Part shown: one piece after another, positions 11,601-23,510 of the stretch | How the letters are laid out: each line of letters begins with the position of its first letter | Numbering within the stretch: position 1 is the stretch's first letter | Origin: Panax quinquefolius | Lineage: Eukaryota; Streptophyta; Magnoliopsida; Apiales; Araliaceae | Length of the DNA: 64,000 nt | Assembly: GCA_020205615.1 (NCBI GenBank) | Contig: CM035167.1 | Span: 133,916,095-133,980,094 of the forward strand | Reading direction: 5' to 3' | Translations under genes and position numbers: made by a program | The notes under the pieces: generated by a model | Seen by the model: the letters and a program-made list of their open reading frames with translations, nothing else | What the model was told of the DNA's origin: nothing | Database searches by the model: none

Positions 11601-14397
11601 AGATAATGCGTAAATAAATTATCATTAGCCTTCAACAATATAACAACCGATAGAATATAATGATAAACAAGTTTTAGATCAAAAACTATTATAAACAATC
11701 CATTAGAAAGAGTCAAGTAAAATATAAAATCAACTATCTTCTATGATTTAAAAAGTTTTTCACCAACTTTATCATTGAGACTCGACTTTAATAAATAATC
11801 CACATCATTAACTCATCCCCTCGCACTACGGGCCAAGGATATTTTTAGTATCACGACCATGAATTATCCATTTCCTTGGTCCCCGATCAATAAAACAATA
11901 CATCTTTTCACCCTTGGTCAAGAAGAATCCATAGCCATAATCATACCAAAAAACGTCCATCAATGCACTACGGGCCAACGAGGACTTTTACCACATCATT
12001 TGTAACATTGCGGTCATGATTACAATCGAATAATTCCTAGTCATAATCATACCAAGTCCATTTATGCACTACTGACAGATACAGATGACTTTTAACAAAA
12101 AATATAAACACGAGGATGATGACAATGATATAAGAATTGATAAAACTAGTTCAAGAATTAATTTGTCCGAGGGAACCAATAACGTCCAAATTGTCAACAT
12201 GATATTTCTTTGTGGAGTAAAATTCAAGAATGCTCGGAAGAATATTTCCATAAGAAGATCTTTGGATGAAGCGCAAAATATCGAGGATATTCCACTAATT
12301 TCATGGATTATAGAAGTCAAAACTTTAACCAATTGAGTATAATAAAGAATGGAATAACAAAAGAAATCACCACGCACGTGTGGTGCTTGGCGCAAAGGAG
12401 TTATTCCAATAGAATAATAATTAAGAGAACCGTGTCAAATGCGTAAAACGCAGACGAGGATGTTCAACGAATAATAAAGAACGGAATAATAATGAAATCA
12501 CCATGTAAATGCGGTGCTTGATAGAGGCGAGTTATTCCAACAGAATACCAATAAAGACGCGGAACGGTCCCAGTCATAAAACACACGAATAGGATATTCC
12601 AACGAATAATAATAAAAAGCGGAACCAGGTCCCACAAAATGCACAGAAGAGAGGATATTCCAACGTAATAATAAAGAGGCGGAATCGGTCCGGCGTAAAA
12701 CGCATGCATGTGAGATATTCAGCGAGAATAATAAAGACGGAATAATGAAGAATGTCACCAAGTATAGGGTAGCAGCGTATCTGAGTTATTCAACGAGAAT
12801 AATAAAGAATGGAATAACGAAGTTCTCTTCATGAATACAAAGAAATAATACTCCCTACGGGTATAACAAATAATATTCCCTACCTTAAGAAAGAAACTGG
12901 ATACTGGAGTAGTTAGGTAGTAGACTTCTCTTCTTCTTTTTTTCTATAGATTTTCTCTCTATAGCTTTTCTCTATAATTTCTCTCTATAATAAATGCTCT
13001 ATAGCTTTAGTGAATTGGTGAGAAATGAAGGAAGAATGAGCATCTATTTATAGAAAAATATAGTTTCGATAATTGCACGTTTTGGGGCTCGAAATATTAC
13101 AGTATAATATCTTCCTCTTTTTCTTCATTTTTAATTTAGTCCTGCAAGTATTATCAAACTTGCACCACCACCCCTAATAGTAAATAATGTGAATCAATAG
13201 TAAATCATATGACTCAATAGTTCTAATCATGTGATAAAAACAATTACAGTATAGTACCTCCATCTATACCTCTATTTTTAACTTAGTCATGCAAGTATTA
13301 TCAATCTAGCACCAACTCCCCTAATAGTACAAGAATGTGAATCAATAGTACACACATGTGAACAAATAGTTATAATCATGTGAATTAATAGAAATTAAAT
13401 GCTCATTTATCCGATTAATACCCGATTGGTCAATATAACCTCCAGACATCAATTATTATCGAAATAAATGTCGATTTTCACTAACACAAACAATTCCAAC
13501 ATAATGAAACTATTTTTATCAACAATATAAATTTTGAAATTTCAAAGTTTAACTTTTCCCGAAAAAGTCAACTGTTGACTTTTTGACCAAATAGTGAATC
13601 CCGAAAAATTTTGTGTTTATAGACTATTTTTACTAATTTCATCGTTCCGGACTCAAATATCACGTCCGCGTCTCCAAATTCAACTCCGAACACAACTTCA
13701 ATTTTAATAACATTCATCATTAATATAATAACTCACAATATTTATCAACCAGGTCATTCTCAGGAAAGAGGGGGCTTTTCGATAAGGATTTCTCCTTATT
13801 GGCGCGCAATTAGGTGACCAAACCTCTCCTTGACAGAACTTCTAGACATTGTCAATATTACAAATAATAATATGAATAACTTTGTCGTCTCAATTATTGA
13901 TTTAATAATATAACATATTATGCAGATGATACTGTGACAATAATTGAATCAATAATATAGAGATATGATGCAAAGTGATTACTATAGCAATAATTGAGTA
14001 TAAGCGAGTGACTTCTCACGTAAGTATAAATAATCAATCTGGTGTCTTCTTATCGAACCACGCCATTCATCGTACTTTTTACTAATGAGTAGTTCAACAG
14101 CTTTTTAACGGTAACACTTCACTTTATTATTTTTATAAAAAGATAATTACATCATTTTCTAACTACGACAATACTTGGTTGTGGGGTCCACCAATGATTG
14201 TACTGCATTTATCGAATATTCCTGATAAAACAAATATTCTCAAACCCAATCGAATATAATATGACAACTTACATACTTTTTGCAAAATTTATAAATACTA
14301 CCCATAACTATAATATTATATCAAATCCACACCATAATATTAAAAAAAATATTTCGAGAAAATAAAATCTTTATTCATAAAATCTGGGGTCTCACAA
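11601..14397 (-). repeat. Antisense gypsy LTR, B-type, 5' end intact
   Basis: About 2.8 kb antisense LTR. The right end is GGGGTCTCACA (14387-14397), the complement of the LTR start TGTGAGACCCC. The left end is cut about 350 bp short of the LTR's 3' terminus. It contains the antisense stem-loop units at 11810-12090 (for example GCACTACGGGCCAA near 11935), the roughly 60-bp hairpin minisatellite at 12400-12830, and a TATA box (antisense) at 13055-13062. No internal region is attached on either side. Confidence 0.85.
12400..12830 (-). repeat. LTR minisatellite, about 60-bp hairpin units
   Basis: About seven imperfect units, each with TTCCAACG/AATAATAAAGA/GGAA and a CGCATGCAT-like segment. Sense orientation gives TTATTCCA...TGGAATAA hairpins. 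Units differ mainly at CG and CAG/CTG sites. The array is in the transcribed leader, downstream of the TATA box on the minus strand. Confidence 0.75.
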
Positions 14398-16050
14398 TAA
14401 GCATGTGGTTAGAGGGAAGAGGTTAGCAAATTGAGTTTGAGTTCTTTTTTAAAAAACTTATGTGCACTTATTGGTGGCAAAACAATCTCTGCAATTCTTT
14501 TGGTTTCCTAATTCATAAGCTCTCACCCAATAAAAAAGGAAGGTTATGCAAAGAAAGAAAGAAAGTTAGGCGGAGGTTTTCTCCTGCAAGGCATTCATTT
14601 GTTACCAAATTGTGGGCATCACCTATTAGGAATTTAAAGTTGGGCAAAGTTATGCATTGAAAGGGAAAAAATTAGACAGATTGAATTGTTTTATTCCTCT
14701 GTGTTGCCCTATAAATGGGGGTAAACCTCCTTCCTAAACACACCATTATAATATCAGAAAATTCTTCCTCTATAATATTGTAAGTATTTCTTTTGAGTAT
14801 AAAAATAATTTGAGTGTAGCTTTTAGTGCAAAATTTTTTCAGGATAATATCCGATATTCTAAGTTAAATTTAGTTTCTACTAAGGTAAATGATATTATTT
14901 TATTTCAATACTCGTAAAAAATATCATTTCCTTTCATACTCCATATTATGTAAGTGATATTATTTTATTTCATATTCCTAAATTTAAACTTACTATGGTA
15001 AATATTGCTTCTATTATTCCTGAAATGATTAAAAATTCTTTAACGTTTGCGCTTCATCTAATATCATTTCACTGAAATATTGGTCTGAATTCTCTTATTA
15101 AATTTTAATCTTTACATATCGGTTCTTATTCATGGGTCTTATTCATACGAGTCTTATTATTGAAGTCGCTTCACAATGTAATTTAATTTTCTTTTCTGTC
15201 CAAATTATTTTTAATACGTGAATATCATTCTTGAATTTTACTCCACATTTAGTTATCATGTTGACAATTTGGACATTTTGAACTCTGGATAAATTGAATT
15301 ATTAATCTCTAATATTTATCCTTGATCTCATTTGATTGATTCTTTATATCATTGTCATCATCCTCATACTTATATTGCGGTGAAAGTCATCTTTGACCCG
15401 TAGTGCAAAGATGGACCGTTGATTGGTATAATTATGACCAGGAATTGTGTATTGGTATAATCATAAACTTTAATGTTACAGATAAAGATTTGTGATGAAA
15501 GTCTTCTTTGGCCCGTAGTGCATAGATGGACAGGTGTTTGACATGATCATGACCACTGGTGATGTAAACGATTATCTTTGACTCGTAGTGCATAGATAAT
15601 TCGTTGATTAGAAATATTTATTGATTGGTGTTACAAGGATAAAATATTGATGATGAACTTTTAAATCATAGAAGATAGTAGACATCATGCTCTACTTGAC
15701 TCTTCTAATGGATTGTTATTTCCGCTACAGTTGTTGATCTAAAACTTGTTGTCTATTGTATTCTATCAGATTTTTTTCCTGTTGAGGACTAAGGATAATT
15801 TGTTATATATTATCTTGGTCATAATATTTTTTTTTACTGGGCTAGTTGAGCTCATCCTTTTGGTTCTACTAATCTTCTCAGGAGGCGATAATGTAGTTGG
15901 AACTGGTCGGGGAGTGGAGTAATGGTTCAAGATGGTTATTATAGCAGTCCTCACTATTTTATAAAATAGTGTGACAATAATTGTAATGAGGACTTTATTT
16001 GAGTTTGAATATATATTGTATACAAGACAATATTTGTATTAAAACTTACA
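14398..16050 (+). repeat. Divergent gypsy LTR fragment (type C), sense
   Basis: A more divergent LTR of the same superfamily that lacks its 5' terminus. It has a TATA box at 14710-14717 (TATAAATG) and TTATTCATG repeats near 15130. Stem-loops with the conserved loop occur at about 15385-15412 and 15571-15600, the latter pairing ATTATCTTTG with CATAGATAAT. The GAGCTCATCC block and a perfect 20-bp palindrome at 15952-15971 follow. It ends at AACTTACAG, where another LTR start (TGTGAGACCCC) abuts. Confidence 0.75.
15952..15971. repeat. Perfect 20-bp palindrome in LTR 3' region
   Basis: CACTATTTTA followed by its exact complement TAAAATAGTG. It is the inner stem of a conserved structure: GTCCTCA lies just upstream and TGAGGAC about 20 bp downstream. 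The equivalent in element B is at 24407-24453. Confidence 0.85.
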
Positions 16051-16366
16051 GTGTGAGACCCCGAATTTTATGAAATAAAAGTATTCGATTTTTCTATTTT
16101 GGTAAATAGTTAAATAGATAAAAGTTTAAAGTTAAGGGTAATATGTGAATTTTTTTTTTTGCAAAGTAAGCAAGTTGATATAAAATATTCGTTGTGTTAG
16201 GGAATATTCGATTAGTCGGGAAATATTCTTTTTATCGAAAAATATCCGTCATGACGGTTGCACAATCATTAGTGGACCCCTAGCGAAATTATTGTCAGAT
16301 TGATAAAACGACAAAAATATTTTTATGAAAATAACGGCGGAAGTTTTACCGTTAATTGTTGAAACA
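16051..16366 (+). repeat. LTR head fragment, left arm of a snap-back
   Basis: Begins TGTGAGACCCCG, the LTR 5' terminus, and runs about 315 bp through AACGGCGGAAGTTTTACCG. It then changes directly into the antisense copy of the same LTR region. Bases at about 16275-16355 and 16395-16485 form long inverted arms around a centre near 16365. Confidence 0.8.
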
Positions 16367-16477
16367 TGCGTATTACTGTACTTTTATTACCGAGTAGTTC
16401 AATAGTATTAACGGTAAAACTTTCGCCGTTATTTTCAATAAAAACATTTTTGTCGTTTTCTCAATCCGACAATAATT
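16367..16477 (-). repeat. Antisense LTR head fragment, part 1
   Basis: Complement of the LTR 5' region (ACTACTCGGTA...AACGGCGAAAG...GACAATAATT). It is interrupted at 16477 by a solo LTR of another family and resumes at 18368. Confidence 0.8.
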
Positions 16478-18367
16478 TGTTAGGTTTGTAATATTCAATA
16501 ACGCAATCAAATTGCATAAATAAGCGGAAGCGAGTAAAAATCAGAGTTTAAAAAATTTACAAACCATATACCCAGATCACCCTTTATGCACAATTATTAA
16601 TTAAACGAAAAGATAAAGAATAAAATCATACCCTTGAAGATCGAGCTTCCTCGTGTACAAGTTCACCTCCAAATCCTTTTCAAGTTCAACTTGAATCTCA
16701 CCGGGTTTTGTTTCTTCCTTTGATCAACATTAGCCACCCATATGTTTGGCCTCTGGGGGTGATCCACCAAGGAGAAATAAAGATTCGAAGAAGGGGTGTT
16801 TGGCTCAACCCTAGTTTTCTATCTCTATAGAAAGCGTGCTCTCTCCCACAAATTGGAATTATTACGTTATGTTGTAAAAAGTCAACAACCCCTCACCCAT
16901 AATAAGACTCCTCTTATTTATAGATGTGGGCAACCCACCTTAACAATTAAGGAATTGGAATTTATTTAATTAATTAAATTCTTTTAATTAATTAAGCTCC
17001 CTAATCTTATTAGGGATAATTAATTAAACTCCTTTAACTAATTTTCCTTCCTAATCCAATTAGGAATAAATGAGATACTTATATTAAATTAATTCCTAAA
17101 CTCTTTTAGAAATTAAAATAATAATAATTGTAATAATATTAATAAGACTCCTCTTATTAATCTATATTTAATATTTCTAAAATATTAAATAATAAATATT
17201 AAGCTATTTAATTTATTCTATCACCATAGATTAAATTAAATATACTTAACATATTATTATGATTATGCCATTAACTTCTTAAATAATTATTCTTCCTTTT
17301 ATGGTGTGACCTTTTAGGTTCTCCATATTAAACCAGATTATGAATAAATCAATTAGAAACGATTCTAATCTTATTTAAATAAATAAATTAAATAATTAAT
17401 TTATTTAAATAAATAATATTTATTCTCTGATAGGGATAAGCCTCCCTAGCGATCAACGACTTTCCGGATAATATAGATTTCAACATTAATCATAAAAGAA
17501 CCTTTGAGTAAATAGTTCTGCAATCAATTCAATCCTTCCACCATCTGATGTCCCAATTAAATATAAGGCATGAAATTACTTGTCAAGTCTTATTTTATTT
17601 AATTATATATATTTCGATCCTTAAATGCACAACTCCAAATAATGCAAATTAGAAACTCCTTTCTAATTTCATTACGCGCAACCAAAGGATTACAGAGTTG
17701 TCATTTATCGAATCACATAGGACATTTCTCTTCTTTTATTAGAAGTGGTAGATTCTTTATTGATCATACATTATCTCTATGTACAACTTATTATACCCAA
17801 GCATACCCTTTGATATACCCTAAGGGTCTTAAGGAATAAGTCAAAGTATAACTCATCATACACAAGATACTTATGATGATCTCAAGTCCAAGGATTACTT
17901 GTCTTACTATCACTACAGAATTCCTATTGACGGTGAGTAAAACTCCATTAGGTATTCCTTAGCGAGCCACGTTCGATGAACTTATTCTCTAATAAGCACC
18001 TATATACTTGCTTTAGTGTCTCCACACAAATGATCGTGAGATCAATCATCCTCATCCAATGAGCAAGAACGACGTATGTATTCAATCTATCCAGGATTCA
18101 CTAATCCCCAATTTAGTAATCCAATGATTGGGAACTATTTTAGTTTTAAGCTTTCTAAGAATTTAGATCTCATTAGAATGATCATCATCATTATTCTAAA
18201 AGCATTGCTTAAAACTATGGGTTTAGCACATATTATAAAACAAAGATCATCGTAGATAATTAAAAGCCTTTAATAAATTAATACTTTTTATTAATAAATG
18301 AATAAGATTGTTACAAAGTATATGCTTTATCATCAAACATGATTGGCTTGTGTGCATACTACTTTCA
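16478..18367 (-). mobile_element. Solo LTR (1,890 bp) of another retrotransposon family
   Basis: The insertion has exact ends TGTTAGGTTTG...ACTACTTTCA and is flanked by a perfect 5-bp target duplication TAATT (16473-16477 and 18368-18372). Without it the interrupted gypsy LTR reads through. No PBS, PPT or coding frame is seen inside, so it is most simply a solo LTR left by LTR-LTR recombination. The likely sense strand is minus, because a TATAAATA-type box occurs antisense near 16915-16922. The ends and size would fit a Ty1/copia LTR, but the superfamily is not proved. Confidence 0.8.
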
Positions 18368-18589
18368 TAATTCTGTTGTGGGGTCCACCAATGATTGCGT
18401 CGTTGTACAAATATTCCCTGCTAAAACGAATATTTCCCGATCAATCGAATATAATACAACAACTTGCATACTTTGCAAAATTTATAAATACTACCCACAA
18501 CTATAACATTATATCAAATCCACACCATAATATTCAAAAAAATATTTCGAGAAATTTAAATCTTTATTCATAAAATCTGGGGTCTCACA
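18368..18589 (-). repeat. Antisense LTR head fragment, part 2
   Basis: Continuation of 16367-16477 after the solo LTR. TGTGGGGTCCACCAATGATTG leads to GGGGTCTCACA, the antisense LTR terminus. With 16051 it gives TGTGAGACCCC...GGGGTCTCACA ends to the whole 2.5-kb block, but the flanks (TTACAG and ACCAAA) show no target duplication. Confidence 0.8.
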
Positions 18590-18941
18590 ACCAAAATATC
18601 CCTCCTTTACAATTCTCACGTTCGCAGTATCAAACTGCGGACGCTAAGTATGACCAAATGGCCAACTGAAAAACGACATCGTTTATAAATAAGTCTTGTC
18701 CCCGCAGCATTAAACTGCGGATGTCAAATTTAATTTTTTTTTTGTTTTCAAGGATCCGATCAATTCTAATAACTCTTCAAAACAAATAGATCAAAGAAAA
18801 AAAATTAATTCTATCAACAAAAACCTCATTCATTATCCTTTTCAATTTTTATTTTCTAAATCCCTCCGGCCCAACAATTTAATTAATTTTTTCCCTTCTA
18901 GTACTCCTCCTTTTTGATCTTCTTGTATTTATTTGAAGACG
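18590..18941 (+). promoter_or_regulatory. Promoter and leader of the AG-peptide gene
   Basis: Non-repetitive sequence upstream of the split arabinogalactan-peptide exon. Two direct repeats of the form GCAG-AT-AAACTGCGGA occur at about 18625-18644 and 18704-18723. A TATA-like TATAAATA is at 18684-18691, between them. A pyrimidine-rich leader runs to the ATG at 18942. Inferred from position and composition only. Confidence 0.45.
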
Positions 18942-20453
18942 ATGATGAAATCAATAATGAGAATTAAGGCTGTAAATGGTAACAGAAAAAATCGTATTCG
19001 AAAAAAAGCAGATATTATTCGTATTCGAAAAAAACGGATATATTCGTATTCTATTTATGGGTATCCGCAAATAAATGGATACGAATACGGATATAGGCGT
19101 ATTCGTATTCGTTTAACATCCGACCGTCAATATATTTGATAGATAACAGATATCCAAATTTGGATCCGTATCCGAAATTCGTATAACTTATATATATAAT
19201 AAGCAAAATAATTTTTTTAAAGTGGCCTTCCTTATATAATAATTAGTTTTCACTATCATACGAAAATTATTGTAAAAATATATCATTTTACTTTTAAAAA
19301 GTAGGAAATAACATTTTTATTATAATATTAATAAACAACTAAATTGATTTAAGTATAGTTAATAGATTTTTACTACTTTAAAGTTAAAATATCTAAAATG
19401 TATCATTTAACAAAAAAATTATATACTAGAAGAACAAAACTATTTGTTATAAGTTTTTTATTTCAAAACTTACTTGTAATGCTGGGAGGCAGGAACAATG
19501 AATAATATAATTTTATTATTAAAATGTGTTTAAGTCCAAATTAATTTAGAATTAATCTAGAAGGGGGTTGAATAATTAATTCACGTTTATGATTTTTTAG
19601 GTGGAGGGAATATTTATCACTTTCACTTGCCCAATTATTTAGAAATTTGAAGCCCAAATATTTAAAGTAACTCCAAGGTAAATTTTGGATCAAGTTGGAT
19701 TAACTCGTTGTTAGTTGTCACATATACATTATAACTCCCACTGTCCATAAATATAATGAGATAAAATAAACTTTTTATAACTAAATTGTAATCTATGTAT
19801 TGAGAATAAATTATAAATAAAAGTCCCCATAAACATATTATTAATGTTTTAATCAAGTATTTGAGAAAAAAATAATTAAATATTCAATGTAAACTTTGAA
19901 TCTAATTATAAATTATAAAATATTACTCCACTTCTGATAATATTACTCCACACATAAAATGAACATCTAAATATTAATAAGTATATCATTCATTTTGAAA
20001 TTTAGGATTTCAAAATGATGAAAACTTATTTGAATTGCAATTTAGAATATTGATTATTGTATTTAAATATTTATTAAAATAAATAAATTAACATTCATTC
20101 ATTAATAAATTATATTTTAAAACTTATTATTATTTTTATTCTAGTTATAGTTAGGATTGTAAATGGTAACCAGAAAATTTGTATTTGTTTGCATTCGTAT
20201 TCGGAAAAAAACGGATATTATTCGTATTCAAAAAAATATATTCAGTTTAAAGATATCCGCAAATAAACAAATAAAAATACCACTGTATTCAGATCCGTAT
20301 ATATCAATTTACACCCCTAACGAGAATATTGCTGGCTCTTCCGATCATTGAATTCATGCTTATGGCGATTTTGCAAGTGGGACAGGCTAAGGAATTTGGT
20401 GCATCACCTGCACCAAATGGTCCGGCCAATGACGCCTTAGCCATTGATCAAGG
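18942..20453 (+). pseudogene. Arabinogalactan-peptide exon 1, split by a transposon
   Basis: Small secreted cell-wall proteoglycan backbone. Coding parts are 18942-18964 (MMKSIMR plus two bases) and 20328-20453 (LLALPIIEFMLMAILQ, then VGQAKEFGASPAPNGPAND and ALAIDQ). They join in phase across a 1.36-kb insertion. The product has a hydrophobic signal peptide (about residues 1-28, ending GQA), a short mature part with ASPAP, the Ala/Ser-Pro pattern that is hydroxylated and glycosylated in AGPs, and IDQG. In AG-peptides of the AGP16/20/22 type IDQG precedes the GPI-anchor tail. The exon ends at CAAGG followed by GTATGT, a good plant splice donor (20454). I could not find exon 2 before element B. 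The gene is interrupted in its signal peptide. Confidence 0.65.
18965..20321. mobile_element. TIR transposon in AG-peptide signal peptide
   Basis: The insertion is bounded by TAAGGCTGTAAATGG on the left and its imperfect inverse (CAATTTACACCCCTAAC) on the right, with GAGAAT repeated on both sides (18959-18964, 20322-20327). Two related blocks in the same orientation lie at each end (18965-19180 and 20151-20320), rich in ATTCGTATTCG and CGGATAT motifs. About 950 bp of AT-rich filler lies between them, with no transposase. It could be one non-autonomous element or one copy nested in another. Confidence 0.55.
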
Positions 20454-21534
20454 GTATGTGGGTTCAATTTGGCTTTAAAGAGACCATACAAGCAGGTCCT
20501 CTATATAAGGCCCAGCTTAAATAACCCAAACATTTGTCCTGGTAAATGATTTTGGGCTACCTCTGCCCAATCCCAATAGCAAGCAACATGTGATTCTTGG
20601 ATTCAATGAAGATTGACTTTAATTAAGTTAGACGTTGAAGTAAAATTGCTAATCATCCAAGGAAAGGGAAGGAAAGAGAAAATAATTAAAATTTCTCTAA
20701 ATTTTATGTTTGCAAGTTTTTTTAGGAAGGACGGAACGTTGGGAAGTGATTTGGAGGTAAAGTTAATTTCATTTTTAGCTCAAAACTTTTCTCCCAAAAG
20801 TGGGAGAATTTGGAGGATGAGAAAATTAGATATTTTATATTACATAAAATAATCTTTCAAAATAAATCATGTCATTATGTTACATTAATATGTAAGGGTA
20901 ATATAGTAAGTGTAGTTTAAAAATAAAAATATTTTCCCTTTCCTTTATCTCCTCCTAACCTCACAAATAAGGAAAAATATAATTAAAATATTTTCCTTCT
21001 TTTCTAAAATTCACAAACATGACAATGAAAAATTATAATCAATTTTCATTCCTCCCCCCTCCTATACTTTCTATTTCAATCTCATCCCTCCAAACTCACA
21101 AACACAGTAAAAATAATCATTTTTTATTAAACTAAACTAAACTAAACAAAATACGCATGTTTTCTTATTTCTAATTGGATAATGAAACATGGAAAATAAC
21201 ATGATAGTCATGAATAAGTTTTGTACTGAAACTATTTAAGATTAAAAATATATCTTGGATAGAACAAAAATAAAAGAAGAGGAGTACCATTTTAAAGGAC
21301 GGAGGGGGAGTAGTTTGCCGCGCCCCCTTGTCTGTCTATCATCTTTGTCTCCATTTTTCTCTTTCCGGCTCTTCACTTGTTGTAATCAAGTTAGTTTGTA
21401 TGGTATTTCACTTGAAAATAAAGAATATTTTCATTCATAGTTTTACTGTATACTTACATGTACATATTTATAGAGATGGTAAAGATCTTATAATTAAACT
21501 ATTTCTATAATTAAATTATTTACCTAACAAAAAA
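20454..21534 (+). other. Downstream part of the AG-peptide locus (intron/3' UTR-like)
   Basis: Begins with the splice donor GTATGT. No coding exon is recognisable. A Stowaway-type terminus (GGACGGAGGGGGAGTA) lies at about 21298-21313, and its partner is not clear. The stretch 21310-21440 looks like a plant 3' UTR: T-rich, with AATAAA at 21417-21422. Element B begins at 21535. Confidence 0.4.
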
Positions 21535-22865
21535 TGTGAGACCCCAGATTTTATGAATAAATATTTAATTTTCTCGAAATAATTTTTTGAATATTATGGT
21601 GTGGATTTGATATAATATTATAGTTATGGATAGTATTTATAAATTTTGCAAAAGTCTGCAGTTGTTATATAATATTCTTTTGGGAATGTCTTTTTTTGGA
21701 ATATTAATACTGACAAGGCATAATCATTGGTGGACCCCATGGCGGAATCTTATCGTAGTTAGAAAATGACAAAAATATTTTATGAAAATAATGGCGGAGG
21801 TTTTCTGGTTATCTTTGTGAACTACCCGGTAGTAAAAAATGCGATGTCTATGCGTGGTTGCATAGTAGCACGCGGTATTGATTATTAATACTTACGTGAA
21901 AGTCACTTAGTTATACTCAATTATTGCTTCTGATGGTGTTGTTGCATCATATCTATCATATTATTGATTCGATTATTGTCACGATATCATCTGCATAATA
22001 TGTTATTTTATTAAATCAATAATTGAGATGACAAGGTTATTCATATTATTAAATTGCAATATTTACAATGTCTAGAAGTTACATCGAGGAGAGGTTTGGT
22101 CACTAATTGCGGCATGATAGAGAGAAATCCTTATTGAAAACCCCTTCTTTCACTTGGAGCGACTTGGTTGATAAATATTGTGAGTTATAATATTAATGAT
22201 GAATGTTATTAAAATTGAAGTTGTGTTCGGAGTTGAATTTGGAGGCGGACGTGATATTTGAGTCCTAACGATAAAATTAGTAAAAATAGTCTATAAACAC
22301 AAAAAATTTTCGGGATTCACTATTTGGTCAAAAATCAACAGCGATTGACTTTTTGAGAAAAATCAAACTTTGAAATTTCAAAATTTATATTGTTGATAAA
22401 AATAGTTTCATTATGTTGGAATTGTTTGTGTTAGTGAAAATCGACATTTATTTCGATAATAATTGATGTCTGGAGGTTATATTGATACGATCGGGTATTT
22501 AACTTGGGATAAATGAGCAATTGATTGCTATTAATTCACATGATTATAACTATTTGTTCACATGTGTATACTATTGTTTCACATTCTTGTTACTATTAGG
22601 GGAGTTGGTGGAAGATTGATAATACTTGCATGGTAAGTTAAAAATAGAGGTATAGATGGAGTCTTATCTTTGTAATTATTTTTATCACATGATTAGAACT
22701 ATTGAGTCACATGATTTACTATTGATTCACATTATTTACTATTAGGGAGGTGGTGCAAGTTTGATAATACTTGCGGGACTAAATTAAAAATGAAGAAAAA
22801 GAGGAAGGTATTATCTTGTAATATTTGAGCCCCCCAAGCGTGCGATTATCGAAACTATATTTTCC

Positions 22866-22873
22866 TATAAATA
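22866..22873 (+). promoter_or_regulatory. LTR TATA box (element B, 5' copy)
   Basis: TATAAATA followed by AAGCTCATTCTTCCTTCATTTCTC. The same context occurs at 28716-28723 in the 3' LTR and, antisense, at 13055-13062. It defines the start of the transcribed leader that holds the hairpin arrays. Confidence 0.7.
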
Positions 22874-23059
22874 AAGCTCATTCTTCCTTCATTTCTCACC
22901 AATTCACAAAAACTTTAGAGCGATTATTATAGAGAGAAATTATAGAAAAGAAGAAGAAGTCTCTGCTACTCGTTATTCCGATATCCATTTTTTTTAAGGT
23001 AGAGAATATTATTTGTTGTACTTTCGTAAAGGGTATTATTTCTTTTGTATTCATGAAGA

Positions 23060-23510
23060 GAACTTACATTATTCCATTCTTTATTATTACTGTTGGAATA
23101 ACTTTATATCATGACTACCTATACTTGGTGAAATTCTTCTATTATTCCATTCTACCTATACTTGGTGACATTCTTATATTATTCCATCTTTATTATTATT
23201 ACATTGGAATATCACATGCATGCGTTTCTGTGGGACTGGTTAAAATCTTTATTATTATTATTACATTGGAATATCCTGTGCATGCGTTTTCTGGCGGGAC
23301 TGATTCCGTTATTTATTATTACATTGGAATAACTTGTATACATCTGCAATCTGTGCATGCATGGTGATTTCATTGTTATTTTATTCTTTATTATTACATT
23401 GGAACATCACATTAGTTTCGACGACTTTGACTTTCCGTTATTATTATTACATTGGAATAACTTTTTATGTAATCTGCATGCGTGGTGATTTCTTTTGTTA
23501 TTCCATTCTT
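23060..23510 (+). repeat. Hairpin minisatellite in element B 5' LTR
   Basis: About seven units of roughly 55-65 bp. Each carries TTATTCCATTCTTTATTATT, then ACATTGGAATA, which pair as TATTCCA/TGGAATA, followed by a CATGCATGCGTTTT-type spacer. It begins about 190 bp after the TATA box. Long open frames here (LLLHWN-like repeats) are by-products of the repeat. Confidence 0.8.

Noticed and set aside
14460..14660. A 66-codon open frame as a host gene
   Set aside because: It lies in the U3 part of an LTR fragment upstream of its TATA box, with no recognisable domain.
21255..21510. Exon 2 of the AG-peptide gene
   Set aside because: Frames here give no hydrophobic GPI-anchor-like tail following IDQG; the stretch looks like a MITE end and 3' UTR.
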